From: Bin87 sp965220505
Lineage (GTDB): Bacteria > Chloroflexota > Dehalococcoidia > Lucifugimonadales > UBA3495
Assembly: GCA_965220505.1 (NCBI GenBank)
Contig: CBDCQE010000001.1
Location: forward strand, 620,001-684,000
Length of the DNA: 64,000 nt
Direction of reading: 5' to 3'
The notes under the pieces: model-generated
Told to the model about the DNA's origin: nothing
The model's database searches: none
The model's input: only the letters and a program-made list of their open reading frames with translations
Translations under genes and position numbers: made by a program
Part shown: in pieces, positions 8,162-16,505 of the stretch
Layout: every line of letters starts with the position of its first letter
Position numbering within the stretch: the stretch's first letter is position 1

Positions 8162-9838
8162 GTGGTTATACCAAAAGACGACGACACTATCCGCGAACGG
8201 ACGGAGGCCTGGCGGCAACGCGCCAACGCCGCTCCCAAGCGCAAGAGCGCCTACAAGACTCTCAGCCAGCTCCCCGTGGAGCCGGTCTACGGCCCCGCGG
8301 ATCTGGCAGAGACGGAATACCTCGCGGACATCGGCCTACCGGGAGAATATCCATACTTGCGGGGCGTGCATCCCGCCGGTTACCGCTCTCGCCTGTGGAC
8401 AATGCGGATGTTCGCCGGGTTCGGACAACCCGCGGAAACCAACGAGCGATTCCGTTTCCTGCTGGACCAGGGCGAGACCGGCCTCAGCGTCGCTTTCGAC
8501 ATGCCCACGCTGTACGGATATGACCACGACGACGAGCGTGCCCGCGGCGAATTCGGCAAGTGCGGCGTGGCCGTGTCGTGCCTGGAGGACATGCAGACGG
8601 TCTTCGACGGCATACCTCTGGACCAGGTCACCACTTCGATGACCATCAACAGCCCGGCCGCGATCATTTGGGCCATGTACATCGCGGCTGCCGAACGACA
8701 GGGAGCGAAGATAGATTCCCTGGGCGGCACGCTACAGAACGATATCCTCAAGGAATACATCGCCCAAAACGAGTACATCTTCCCCCCGCACCCGTCCATG
8801 AGGCTGGTGGTTGACACCGTTGAGTTCGCCACCGACCGGATGCCGCGGTTCAACCCGATCAGTATCAGCGGCTACCACATCCGCGAAGCGGGCAGCAACG
8901 CTGTGCAGGAGCTGGCGTTCACGCTGGCCGACGGGTTTGAATACGTACGGCACTGTGTGGAGCGAGGCATGGCCGTGGACGACTTCGCGCCGCGCTTGAG
9001 CTTCTTCTTCAACGTGCACAACGACTTCTTCGAGGAGATCGCGAAGTTCCGTTCCGCACGACGGATCTGGGCTCGGGAGATGAAGGAAACCTTCGGCGCC
9101 GAGTCGGAGCGCTCGGGCTGGATGCGGTTCCACGCCCAGACTTCCGGGGCGTCGCTGACCGCGCAGCAGCCTGAGAATAACGTGGTGCGCGTCTCGCTAC
9201 AGGCTCTGGCGGCGGTGCTGGGAGGCTGCCAGTCGCTGCACACCAACAGCAAGGACGAGGCCTGGGCCTTGCCGTCGGCGGACGCCGCCCTGCAGGCCCT
9301 GCGCACGCAGCAGATCATCGCCCACGAAACGGGAGTCACCGACACCGTGGATCCGCTGGGCGGCAGCTACTTCGTGGAGGCGCTGACCAACCAGGTGGAG
9401 GCACGCGCCTACGACTACTTCGAGCAGATTGACCGGCAAGGCGGTGTGATACCGGCGTTGGAGTCCGGCTACTTCCAACGGGAGATTGCCGACGCGGCCT
9501 ACATCTACCAGCAGGAAGAGGACCGCATGGAGCGCATCACCGTGGGCGTCAACGACTATGTGGATGCTGACGAGAGCCTGTCCATTCCCATCCTCCGGGT
9601 CGACGAGGCCGGCGAGCAGCGACACATCGCCCACCTGGACGAGGTCAAGCGGCGGCGCGACGACCGCGAGGTGGCGTCACGCCTGCGCGCGCTGGAGTCA
9701 GCCGCCCGTAGCTCCGGCAGCGAGGCCAATTTGATGTATCCGCTGATTGAAGCCGTCAAGGCGGAAGCGACGCTGGGCGAAATGATGGGCGTGTTCCGCG
9801 ACGTGTTCGGCGAGTACCAGCCGACGTGGGGGTTTTAG
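8162..9838 (+). CDS. Methylmalonyl-CoA mutase-type catalytic (large) subunit
   Basis: This 558-residue protein is the TIM-barrel substrate-binding subunit of an adenosylcobalamin-dependent acyl-CoA mutase. The start is GTG 8162, with AGGAG six bases upstream; the extra 98 codons upstream lack family similarity. Family landmarks include G-L-S-V-A-F-D-M-P-T, G-T-L-Q-N-D-I-L-K-E and S-I-S-G-Y-H with the catalytic His at 239. The B12-binding domain is absent, as in split mutases, and its gene is not adjacent. Compared with Propionibacterium methylmalonyl-CoA mutase, the carboxylate-binding Arg is kept (R214) but the active-site Tyr89 equivalent is Phe (F84), as in isobutyryl-CoA mutase, so the substrate may not be methylmalonyl-CoA. 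Confidence 0.92.
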   Translation: MVIPKDDDTIRERTEAWRQRANAAPKRKSAYKTLSQLPVEPVYGPADLAETEYLADIGLPGEYPYLRGVHPAGYRSRLWTMRMFAGFGQPAETNERFRFLLDQGETGLSVAFDMPTLYGYDHDDERARGEFGKCGVAVSCLEDMQTVFDGIPLDQVTTSMTINSPAAIIWAMYIAAAERQGAKIDSLGGTLQNDILKEYIAQNEYIFPPHPSMRLVVDTVEFATDRMPRFNPISISGYHIREAGSNAVQELAFTLADGFEYVRHCVERGMAVDDFAPRLSFFFNVHNDFFEEIAKFRSARRIWAREMKETFGAESERSGWMRFHAQTSGASLTAQQPENNVVRVSLQALAAVLGGCQSLHTNSKDEAWALPSADAALQALRTQQIIAHETGVTDTVDPLGGSYFVEALTNQVEARAYDYFEQIDRQGGVIPALESGYFQREIADAAYIYQQEEDRMERITVGVNDYVDADESLSIPILRVDEAGEQRHIAHLDEVKRRRDDREVASRLRALESAARSSGSEANLMYPLIEAVKAEATLGEMMGVFRDVFGEYQPTWGF

Positions 9839-9881
9839 TCGCCACGCCCAACGCGAAACTCCGGCCCAATGGGAGGTTGCC

Positions 9882-10454
9882 ATGGCAACGGCAAATCCGA
9901 AAGGCAAGTACACCTACGCGGACTACGCTGCCAAGCCCGACGATGAGCGGTGGGAGTTGATCGACGGAGCGCTGTATGAAATGGCCCCATCCCCGAATAC
10001 CAAACACCAACGAGCGTTGCGACGCTGGGTTGCCGGGTTTGAGTTGCACCTTTCTCAGATTGGTCAACTGGATGAGTTGTTTTTTGCTCCAACGGACCTG
10101 ATCCTGGGAGATGGAACCACCGTCCAACCGGACATGTTCTTCGTAACGGCCGACCGCGGACATATCATCACGCTGCGCGGCTGTGAAGGGCCGCCCGACT
10201 TGGTAGCGGAAGTCCTCTCCCCGTCTAACCCGGCTCGAGACTTGGAGATGAAGCGTGAGTTGTACGCTCGGCATGGCATTCCCGAATATTTCATCCTGGG
10301 CACTGAAACCGAAACGGTGATTGCATTGTCCGATCCGATTACAGAAGGCGGCGTCGGCAGGTACATGGTAGAAGTTTTGTACCGATCCGGCGACACCCTG
10401 AGCACGGCCAGCATTCCCGGCCTGGCCATCGCTGTAGCCAACATTTTTGCCTAG
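9882..10454 (+). CDS. Uma2-family putative endonuclease, copy 1
   Basis: This 190-residue protein belongs to the Uma2/DUF820 family, which has a PD-(D/E)XK restriction-endonuclease fold; cellular roles are largely unknown. Landmarks are W-E-L-I-D-G near residue 24, the Q-P-D-M-F-F segment near 85, and P-P-D-L-V-A-E-V-L-S-P-S-N near 107, which carries the acidic D and E of the fold, then R-E-L-Y-A-R-H-G-I-P-E-Y. The start has GGGAGG upstream. It is followed 23 bases later by a paralogue with the same N-terminal pattern, so the pair arose by tandem duplication. Uma2 genes are often numerous in Chloroflexota and cyanobacteria. Confidence 0.87.
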   Translation: MATANPKGKYTYADYAAKPDDERWELIDGALYEMAPSPNTKHQRALRRWVAGFELHLSQIGQLDELFFAPTDLILGDGTTVQPDMFFVTADRGHIITLRGCEGPPDLVAEVLSPSNPARDLEMKRELYARHGIPEYFILGTETETVIALSDPITEGGVGRYMVEVLYRSGDTLSTASIPGLAIAVANIFA

Positions 10455-10477
10455 GGTGCGGCAAAGGAGAGGTCGCC

Positions 10478-11056
10478 ATGGTAACCACGAAGCCGCAAGG
10501 CAAATACACCTACGCGGACTATGCCGCCAAGTCCGACGATGAAAAATGGGAACTTATTGACGGGGTTTTGTACCAGATGGCAGCGGGAGCCAGCGCAAGA
10601 CATCAGGAAGTATCCGAAAACTTTGGAGAGTTGCTCATACCGCACATCAGGCCGCGTCGATTAGGGCGACTTTACCGTCCGCGCTTTGACCTGATTTTGC
10701 CGGGCGAAACTGCGGTTGAACCGGACTTGATGTTTGTAAGCGGGGCCCGGCGACGCATTATCACCACACGCGGTTGCGAAGGACCGCCGGATTTGGTGGT
10801 AGAAGTCCTGTCACCGTCCAATCCCCGCCATGATTTGGAACGCAAGCGAGAACTGTACGCCCGGCACGGTGTGCCCGAATATCTCATTCTGGAGCCGAAT
10901 GACGAGACTGTGTTGGCCTTGGCCGAACCGGTGGTGGGCGCTGGCGAAGGCACCTATGGGTCTGAAAGGCTGTATCGCTCCGGCGACACGCTCGCCATCG
11001 CCGCCATGCCTGGCTTGGCGATTGCTGTGGCGGACATTTTCGCCGAGCCATGGTAA
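10478..11056 (+). CDS. Uma2-family putative endonuclease, copy 2
   Basis: This 192-residue product is a tandem paralogue of the preceding gene. It shares G-K-Y-T-Y-A-D-Y-A-A-K at the N-terminus, W-E-L-I-D-G-V, the E-P-D-L-M-F strand near residue 80, and P-P-D-L-V-V-E-V-L-S-P-S-N with its acidic residues near 107-112. GGAGAGG precedes the ATG. The middle segments differ considerably from copy 1, so the duplication is not recent. Function beyond a predicted nuclease fold is unknown. It converges with the HAD hydrolase gene, leaving about 50 bases between the stops. Confidence 0.87.
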   Translation: MVTTKPQGKYTYADYAAKSDDEKWELIDGVLYQMAAGASARHQEVSENFGELLIPHIRPRRLGRLYRPRFDLILPGETAVEPDLMFVSGARRRIITTRGCEGPPDLVVEVLSPSNPRHDLERKRELYARHGVPEYLILEPNDETVLALAEPVVGAGEGTYGSERLYRSGDTLAIAAMPGLAIAVADIFAEPW

Positions 11057-11107
11057 TCCCGGGTTGCCGGGTGTCGTTCGGTCCGAACATTCCTGGTTGA
11101 GGTAACC

Positions 11108-11812
11108 CTAGGAGCCGAGCAGCAAGTCCAAAACCCTTGCGGTATCGGATAAGTCCGGCAGGACGTAACTGGGGTTGAGATTAGCCAAGTCTTCCAATGA
11201 ATAGAAACCTGTGCCGACAGCGAGAGTCAACGTCCCGTTAGCATTGCCGGCCTCGACATCCGAGGCCGAGTCTCCGATTAGGAAGACCTCCTCAGGCCCA
11301 TAACTCCGCCCAGACCTCTCTTGGCAATTAACTATCGCACTGGCTACAACCTGGCGTCTCTCGGAATAGTCTCCTCCAAACCCGCCGTCTTCAAAGAAGG
11401 TACCCAGGCCGTATCTGTGGAGTTTTATGAATGCGGCCTCTCTGAAGTTGCCGGTCTCCAAACCCAGTTGGACTCTGCGGTCTAGTGTCAGAGCTTGGAG
11501 AAGGTCTGGCACGCCCGCGCATATAACGCCTTCCTCCCAAACTTCAAGGAGGCTGGTGAGGTGATCGAAATAGGCTGCTTTGAAATCTGATAGGTCAGGG
11601 AGGTCCTGGCTGTCGTCAATTAAGCCCCACTTTCGATAAACCTCAACCATCAGCGGCAAGTCCATTCCTCCGGTGAAAGCAACATCTTGAAAGGCATGAG
11701 GGATGCCGTGGACTTGTTCAAAAGCGACGTCTAAAGCCTCTCTCTGTGGGCGATTACCACCGTTGAGGCTGATCAAGGTCTGGTCAATATCGAAAAGCAC
11801 CAATCTTTGCAT
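11108..11812 (-). CDS. HAD-superfamily hydrolase (phosphatase-like)
   Basis: This 234-residue protein has the HAD signature F-D-I-D-Q-T-L at residues 7-13, with nucleophile Asp8 and acid/base Asp10, a helical cap (about 15-95), and motif IV G-D-S-A-S-D-V-E-A-G near 179. The motif III lysine probably lies between these. The architecture is that of a small-molecule phosphatase such as phosphoglycolate phosphatase, but the substrate is unknown. Codon use is noticeably richer in A and T than in neighbouring genes, consistent with acquisition from another genome. It lies downstream of the EF-G-like gene, separated from it by a terminator, and is therefore probably transcribed separately. Confidence 0.85.
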   Translation of the reverse strand: MQRLVLFDIDQTLISLNGGNRPQREALDVAFEQVHGIPHAFQDVAFTGGMDLPLMVEVYRKWGLIDDSQDLPDLSDFKAAYFDHLTSLLEVWEEGVICAGVPDLLQALTLDRRVQLGLETGNFREAAFIKLHRYGLGTFFEDGGFGGDYSERRQVVASAIVNCQERSGRSYGPEEVFLIGDSASDVEAGNANGTLTLAVGTGFYSLEDLANLNPSYVLPDLSDTARVLDLLLGS

Positions 11813-11835
11813 AACTGATGGTTCCTGATAGACAA

Positions 11836-11858
11836 GGGGCGGGTTTCAAACCCGCCCC
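11836..11858 (-). terminator. Terminator after the EF-G-like gene
   Basis: GGGGCGGG and CCCGCCCC form an 8-bp stem around TTTCAAA, lying 31 bases beyond the stop of the EF-G-like gene. On the minus strand the stem is followed by TTGTC, a weak T tract. Similar GGGGCGGG hairpins occur at 46792-46813 and 47572-47594. Confidence 0.7.
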
Positions 11859-11888
11859 TCATTAGTTGCTCGGTTTCGCTGCTGACAG

Positions 11889-13916
11889 TTACGCCGTTGC
11901 CCCCTCCTTGGCCTGCTTGGCGGTGTCGATGACGCGCTGCTCGATGTTCTGCGGCACCTGTTCGTAGTGGCCGAACTCGAAGCGGTACGAGCCGCGACCG
12001 CCGGTCATGGAACGCAGGTCCTGGGAGTACCGCTGTACTTCCGCCTGCGGCACTTCGGCTTCGATCACGGTGTAGCGGGCCTCGGGAACCATGCCGAGGA
12101 TCCGGCCGCGCTTGCTGTTGATGTCACTGATGATGTCGCCCGTGTAGGTCTCGGGGACTGTGACGTACAGCTTGACGATGGGCTCCAGCAGAACGGGAGA
12201 CGCCTTGGTCATTCCCTGGCGCAGGGCTTGGCTGCCGGCGATCTCGAAGGCGATGGGCTTGCCATCGACCGGATGGGTGCTGCCGTCATAGATGACCGCC
12301 TTGAGGTCGACCACGGGGAAGCCGGCGAGCACGCCTTCTTTCAGGGTGTTGACGACGCCTTTCTCCACGGCAGGTATGAGTTCCCGCGGCACCCGTCCGC
12401 CCACCACCTCGTTTCCGAACTCGAAGCCCTCGTCACGGGTCATGGGCTCCAGCCGGAGCAGGACGTGGCCGTACTGGCCGCTGCCGCCGGTCTGCTTCTT
12501 GTGACGGTACTCGGAGTTGGTGATCTGCGTGATGGTCTCGCGATAGGGGACGACGGGCAGCTTCACGTTCAGGTTGGCGCCGAACTTCCGCTTTATGCGG
12601 TCCAGAGCGACCTCGATCTGCACCTCGCCCAGGCCGGTCAGCAGGCTTTCGCTGGTTTCCGGATTGCGGGTGAACTGGAGGCTGGGGTCGTCCTCGACGA
12701 TCCGGGCCAGGGAGGTGGACATCTTGTCCAGGTCGGCCTGGGTTGCCGGCACTACCGCCAGAGAGTAGTAGCCCTTGGGGAACTCGATACCGGGTAGGGT
12801 GATCCGGTTGTCGCTGGCGCAGAGGGTGTTGCCCGTCAGGGTGGCGCCCAGCTTGCCGATGGCTCCGATGTCGCCGGCCACGACCTCCGACACGTTGTCC
12901 TGGCTGTTGCCCTGGGGCAGGTAGAGCTGGCCCAGGCGCTCGGACTGGTTGTGGTTGACGTTATAGGTTTCGCCGTTGGACTTCATTGTTCCGCGGAACA
13001 CCCGGAACATCGACAACTTGCCGACGAAGGGGTCGGAGGTGGTCTTGAACACCAAGGCCGCGACCGAACCGGCGGCGTCGGCGGTAATTTCGTCGTCGCC
13101 GGAGGTTTGAGGCATGTCGGCCGGCGAAGGCAGGAAGTCGCGGATAACCTGAGCCAGTTCGTCCAGGCCGATGTTCTGCGTCGCGGAGGTGACCAGGATG
13201 GGGATGAGGTCGCCGGTGCGAATGGCTTCGCGGGAGCCGGCGGTAACCTCTGCCGCGGTGATCTCCTCGCCTTCCAGGTATTTGTCCGCAAGTGCGTCGT
13301 CGGATTCGGCGACGGCCTCGATGAGACGTTCGCGGGCCGCGTCGAAATCGCCCATGACGCCGGCCGGAATGTCGGCGGGCGGGTCGATCACGCTGACCAG
13401 GCCGGTGAAGTCCTGCGCCTCGCCGATGGGCAGTTGGAACGGCACGCAGCGGCTTCCGAAAATGTCCTGCAACTCCTGGACGTTGCGCTCGAAGCTGGCG
13501 TTCTCGCGGTCCATCTTGTTCAGCACAAAGGCCACCGGGAGGCCGCGCTCCTGGGCCATGGCCCAAGCGCGTTCTGTGCCGACGTCGACGCCGGTGGGCG
13601 CGGCGACCAGGATCACCGCCGACTCGACCACTCGCATCGCGCCGACCGCCTCGCCGAGAAACTCGTCATAGCCAGGGGTGTCCAGCATGTTGATCTTGTC
13701 ATCGCCACTGCTGATCCGCAGCAGGCTGGTCTGGACGCTGGAAGACCGCCGGGTTTCCTCCGGTTCGTAGTCGGAAACAGTGTTGCCGTCTTCCACTCTG
13801 CCGATGCGATTGATCACTTTGGCGTTGAACAGCATGGTTTCGGCGAGGGTGGTCTTGCCCGCGCCGCTGTGTGAGAGCAAAGCGACGTTGCGGATGGTGC
13901 TGGCGGATACGGCCAT
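11889..13916 (-). CDS. EF-G-like translational GTPase (non-canonical paralogue)
   Basis: This 675-residue protein has EF-G domain order: a GTPase domain with G1 S-H-S-G-A-G-K-T-T (about residues 14-22), G3 D-T-P-G and G4 N-K-M-D, then beta-barrel domain II, and C-terminal domains III-V ending in an R-Y-S-Q-D-L-R-S-M-T-G-G-R-G segment typical of EF-G. Canonical EF-G carries A-H-I-D-A-G-K-T-T in G1; S-H-S-G-A-G-K-T-T is typical of the EF-G-like class (often called fusA2), whose role in elongation is unclear. The start ATG 13916 is supported by AGGGGAA upstream; a 24-codon extension lacks similarity. The normal fusA is not in this window. Confidence 0.88.
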   Translation of the reverse strand: MAVSASTIRNVALLSHSGAGKTTLAETMLFNAKVINRIGRVEDGNTVSDYEPEETRRSSSVQTSLLRISSGDDKINMLDTPGYDEFLGEAVGAMRVVESAVILVAAPTGVDVGTERAWAMAQERGLPVAFVLNKMDRENASFERNVQELQDIFGSRCVPFQLPIGEAQDFTGLVSVIDPPADIPAGVMGDFDAARERLIEAVAESDDALADKYLEGEEITAAEVTAGSREAIRTGDLIPILVTSATQNIGLDELAQVIRDFLPSPADMPQTSGDDEITADAAGSVAALVFKTTSDPFVGKLSMFRVFRGTMKSNGETYNVNHNQSERLGQLYLPQGNSQDNVSEVVAGDIGAIGKLGATLTGNTLCASDNRITLPGIEFPKGYYSLAVVPATQADLDKMSTSLARIVEDDPSLQFTRNPETSESLLTGLGEVQIEVALDRIKRKFGANLNVKLPVVPYRETITQITNSEYRHKKQTGGSGQYGHVLLRLEPMTRDEGFEFGNEVVGGRVPRELIPAVEKGVVNTLKEGVLAGFPVVDLKAVIYDGSTHPVDGKPIAFEIAGSQALRQGMTKASPVLLEPIVKLYVTVPETYTGDIISDINSKRGRILGMVPEARYTVIEAEVPQAEVQRYSQDLRSMTGGRGSYRFEFGHYEQVPQNIEQRVIDTAKQAKEGATA

Positions 13917-14096
13917 GGTGGTTCCCCTTTTGTTCCTAAAATGGGTTGCAATTAGCGGATTGTAGCGAAATTGTGCAGCCCGTTGCAACCGAACGGCGGC
14001 CCGGATAGAATAGTACGCCAGCGACCGGTAGTGAGCCGCTCCTCCAGCGACTCCTCCTTTTGGACCGGCCGCTCCTTTTTTGCCCGTCTAGGTGTC

Positions 14097-14588
14097 TCAG
14101 AGAGCAAGTCGCCGACGATCCTCCGGCGGATAGCCTGGGTCTTTCGGAAGGTCTGCCGTTCGTGCCGCTTCGCTTGCCAGTCGGTCGCAACGCTCGTTGT
14201 CCGGGTTGCCGCTGTGCCCGCGTACCCACCGAAACTCTGTCGGATAGCGCTCCAGCAGATTCAGCAGGCGTTCCCAGAGGTCCGGGTTCACCGCCGCTTC
14301 CCGCTTGTTTCGCATCCACCCATTGCTACGCCATTTGGCCGCCCATCCCTGGCTGACCGCATCGACCAGGTAGCGGGAGTCGGAATACAGGGTGACCTGG
14401 CACGGCCGCGTCAGGGCTTCCAGGCCCATGATCGCGGCCAGCAGTTCCATGCGGTTGTTGGTGGTCAACGAGTAGCCGCCCGATAACTCCTTGCGGCGGC
14501 CGCGGTGGTCCAGAATGACGCCGTAGCCGCCCGGCCCGGGGTTGCCCAGGCAGGCGCCGTCGGTGTGAATAGTGACCTCCGTTGTCAC
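14097..14588 (-). CDS. rnhA: Ribonuclease HI
   Basis: This 163-residue cytoplasmic enzyme cleaves the RNA strand of RNA-DNA hybrids. It aligns throughout with Escherichia coli RNase HI: T-D-G-A-C-L-G-N-P-G-P-G-G-Y-G with catalytic Asp10, N-N-R-M-E-L with Glu48, Y-S-D-S with Asp70, and V-R-G-H-S-G-N-P-D-N-E-R-C-D with the catalytic-site His125 and Asp135. All metal-binding residues are therefore present. A basic helix with several Lys/Arg near 90-97 matches the substrate-handle region. The gene lies four bases after the stop of the upstream tandem-barrel gene, so the two are probably co-transcribed. Confidence 0.96.
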   Translation of the reverse strand: MTTEVTIHTDGACLGNPGPGGYGVILDHRGRRKELSGGYSLTTNNRMELLAAIMGLEALTRPCQVTLYSDSRYLVDAVSQGWAAKWRSNGWMRNKREAAVNPDLWERLLNLLERYPTEFRWVRGHSGNPDNERCDRLASEAARTADLPKDPGYPPEDRRRLAL

Positions 14589-14592
14589 CGGT

Positions 14593-15249
14593 TCAGGCTG
14601 CGGGATGACGCGCCACCTGCCGCATCACGGCACGCGTCAGGCCGATGCACTTGGGGCCGATCTTGGCCGCCCATTCGTCCTGGGCTGCTGCCTTCCATGG
14701 GTCAGATTCCATGACCGATGGGCTTTCGATCTGGTATACGGCGACATACTTGGGGAAGCCTTCAGCGTTGGTGGTTTCCACGCGGTAGCGTCGCGCTCCC
14801 ATGACACCGTCCACCGCGCACAGGCCGGGCAGGTGCACCGTGTTGTACAGGCGGTTGAATTCGTCCTCGGCGTCGGTTGGTATATCGGTGCGCACGATGA
14901 AGATGTAGGGCGCCAACGCCCCGACATCTCCGGAGTCGGCGATGCGTTGGAGCATGGTGTGGGTGCGATTGGTGGCGTGGGGCCGGATCTTGGTTGCCCA
15001 GTCGCCTTTCTCGCTCTCCCGTTGCCAGCCCTCAGAGCTCGGGACGCCAGAGTCGTCGACGTCGTACAGCGCCGCGTACTTGGCGAACTTGTCCGCGTTA
15101 GTGGATTCCAGCAGGTAGCGATTGCAGGAGTGCACGCCCGGCGCCTGGCAGATGTACTTGGCGTGCTCGGTGTCGTAGACGCGGTTGAAATCGGCCTCGT
15201 GCTCGGCGGGTATGTCCATCTGGACCAGGTAAGCGAAATCCGCTGGCAT
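14593..15249 (-). CDS. Tandem dimeric alpha-beta-barrel (EthD/DUF4286-like) protein
   Basis: This 218-residue protein consists of two homologous halves (about residues 5-100 and 112-205). Each half has a strand followed by E-x-x-F-N-R-x-Y-x-T-x-H, a G-V-x-x-x-x-R-Y strand and a Y-x-A-x-Y-x-(V/I) strand, the pattern of ferredoxin-like alpha-beta-barrel proteins such as EthD-like monooxygenase-related proteins. Fusing two halves would give a pseudo-dimer within one chain. The ATG is preceded by GGAGGT. A similar protein lies at 35868-36527. It sits beside the carboxymuconolactone-decarboxylase-like gene, suggesting a shared catabolic role, but the substrate is unknown. Confidence 0.72.
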   Translation of the reverse strand: MPADFAYLVQMDIPAEHEADFNRVYDTEHAKYICQAPGVHSCNRYLLESTNADKFAKYAALYDVDDSGVPSSEGWQRESEKGDWATKIRPHATNRTHTMLQRIADSGDVGALAPYIFIVRTDIPTDAEDEFNRLYNTVHLPGLCAVDGVMGARRYRVETTNAEGFPKYVAVYQIESPSVMESDPWKAAAQDEWAAKIGPKCIGLTRAVMRQVARHPAA

Positions 15250-15289
15250 GTTGGTACCTCCGTGTTCGGGGTCGAAGGGATGCGCGCCA

Positions 15290-15838
15290 TCAGTAGGTCA
15301 AAGCGTCCGCGGTCCCATCCGGCAATTCGACATCCAGGGCCTGCAAGGTGTGCGCCAGGCCGTGGTAGTAGGCGACCACTACCAGCAGGTCCACGATACC
15401 GGCGTCGCCGATGATGTTTCGCAATGCATCAAAGGACGCATCCGACACACGGTGCTGACGCAGCAACTCGATGACGAAACCGGACACGGCAGCGTCGTCG
15501 CCGGACAGGCCGTTGGGCGCGCGGTATTCATGGATGGCAGCAATCTCCGCGTCGCCCAGCCCGGCGTTGCGGGCGGCGGGTTGGTTAACCGTCCAGACGT
15601 AGTGTCCACAAGCTTCCCGGGCCGCGGTCAGGACGGCTACGGCCTTGACCCGGGCCGGCAGCGGCGTTTCGAAACGCACGTACCCGCCCAGGTGGGCGAA
15701 GTTGCTGGCCGCTTGCGGGTTGTTCAGGATCGCGGCGTAGTTGCGCTGCACACCGCCGCGGGAGGTTTCAATCTCGTCCCATACCGCCTGGCCGGCGGCG
15801 TCCATATTTTCCCTGGTGGCGAAGGGTACGCGAGCCAT
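15290..15838 (-). CDS. Carboxymuconolactone decarboxylase-family protein (AhpD-like fold)
   Basis: This 182-residue all-helical protein has the family's central segment: a run of hydrophobic residues around A-V-L-T-A-A-R-E-A-C-G-H-Y-V-W, then N-Q-P-A-A-R-N-A-G-L and E-I-A-A-I. Peroxidase-active AhpD proteins carry a C-x-x-C-x-x-x-H motif here; only a single Cys followed by G-H is present, so thiol peroxidase activity is unlikely. The C-terminal L-V-V-V-V-A-Y-Y-H-G-L-A helix is also typical of the larger family members. It lies 40 bases upstream of the tandem-barrel gene on the same strand and is probably co-transcribed with it. Confidence 0.85.
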   Translation of the reverse strand: MARVPFATRENMDAAGQAVWDEIETSRGGVQRNYAAILNNPQAASNFAHLGGYVRFETPLPARVKAVAVLTAAREACGHYVWTVNQPAARNAGLGDAEIAAIHEYRAPNGLSGDDAAVSGFVIELLRQHRVSDASFDALRNIIGDAGIVDLLVVVAYYHGLAHTLQALDVELPDGTADALTY

Positions 15839-15877
15839 GATTTCGTTACCTCGCTGTTTCGAGTAGTTCGTTCGTTG

Positions 15878-16429
15878 TTAGCCGATCACATTGGAAACCA
15901 TCAGACCTACCGCTAAGGCTCCCACGATACCGATGACCGCATACAGCATACGCGGGATGCTCGCCGCAACCTGATTGATGCGCGTCTCCTGCCGGTCCAT
16001 GCGTGTCTCCAGCCTGTCGAACCGGGTATTGACTTCGCGCCGGTGCTCTCGCTGGTCTTCTTCGATCTTGTCGAACCGGGCATTGATGTCGCGCCGGTGC
16101 TCTCGCTGGTCTTCTTCGATCTTGTCGAACCGGGCATTGATGTCGCGCCGGTGCTCTCGTTGGTCTTCTTCGATCTTGTCGAACCGGGCATTGATGTCGC
16201 GCCGGTGCTCTCGTTGGTCTTCTTCGATCTTGTCGAACCGGGCATTGATGTCGCGCCGGTGCTCTCGTTGGTCTTCTTCGATCTTGTTGAACCGTGCGTT
16301 GACCTCGCGCCGGTGATCTCGCTGTTCCTCAATGAACAGCGTCATGACGGCTTCAAGAGCGGCCATGCGGGATTCTATAGCTGACAGCCGTTCCTCGACG
16401 CTTGGCGTTGCTGCCGTAGGTGTTGTCAT
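15878..16429 (-). CDS. Tail-anchored coiled-coil protein with 18-residue repeats
   Basis: This 183-residue protein has three parts. The N-terminal helix (about 8-45) is E/R-rich. The centre is five copies of an 18-residue unit, E-H-R-R-D-I-N-A-R-F-D-K-I-E-E-D-Q-R, plus degenerate edge copies; isoleucine and phenylalanine spacing predicts a long coiled coil. The C-terminus has a single hydrophobic helix, M-L-Y-A-V-I-G-I-V-G-A-L-A-V-G-L-M-V, placing it in the membrane with the coil in the cytoplasm. The DNA repeats are nearly identical, which suggests recent expansion and length variation. Function is unknown; membrane-anchored spacers and scaffolds are possibilities. Confidence 0.75.
   Translation of the reverse strand: MTTPTAATPSVEERLSAIESRMAALEAVMTLFIEEQRDHRREVNARFNKIEEDQREHRRDINARFDKIEEDQREHRRDINARFDKIEEDQREHRRDINARFDKIEEDQREHRRDINARFDKIEEDQREHRREVNTRFDRLETRMDRQETRINQVAASIPRMLYAVIGIVGALAVGLMVSNVIG
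16029..16324. repeat. 54-bp in-frame tandem repeat array
   Basis: Five full units of 54 bp begin at 16029, 16083, 16137, 16191 and 16245, and a partial sixth begins at 16299. Inner units differ by only one or a few bases. The unit length is exactly 18 codons, so copy-number changes keep the reading frame. Confidence 0.95.
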
Positions 16430-16445
16430 AACGCGCTTGCCTTAC

Positions 16446-16482
16446 TTCATCCGGCGGCGATTGGCAACCGCCGCCGGATGAA
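16446..16482. terminator. Strong hairpin between two minus-strand genes
   Basis: A perfect 14-bp stem (TTCATCCGGCGGCG with CGCCGCCGGATGAA) encloses a 9-base loop. It lies in the 76-base gap after the second molybdopterin subunit gene. There is no clear T tract on either strand, so it may end transcription inefficiently or protect the mRNA end. Confidence 0.6.
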
Positions 16483-16505
16483 TGATCTGGTCGTTTCGGT
16501 GAGCG

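Noticed and set aside
12951..13874. Long open frame opposite the EF-G-like gene
   Set aside because: It lies wholly within a well-supported conserved gene and its product is low-complexity, as expected of an antisense frame in GC-rich DNA.
16029..16324. CRISPR-like array
   Set aside because: The units are contiguous with no unique spacers and are in-frame coding repeats.
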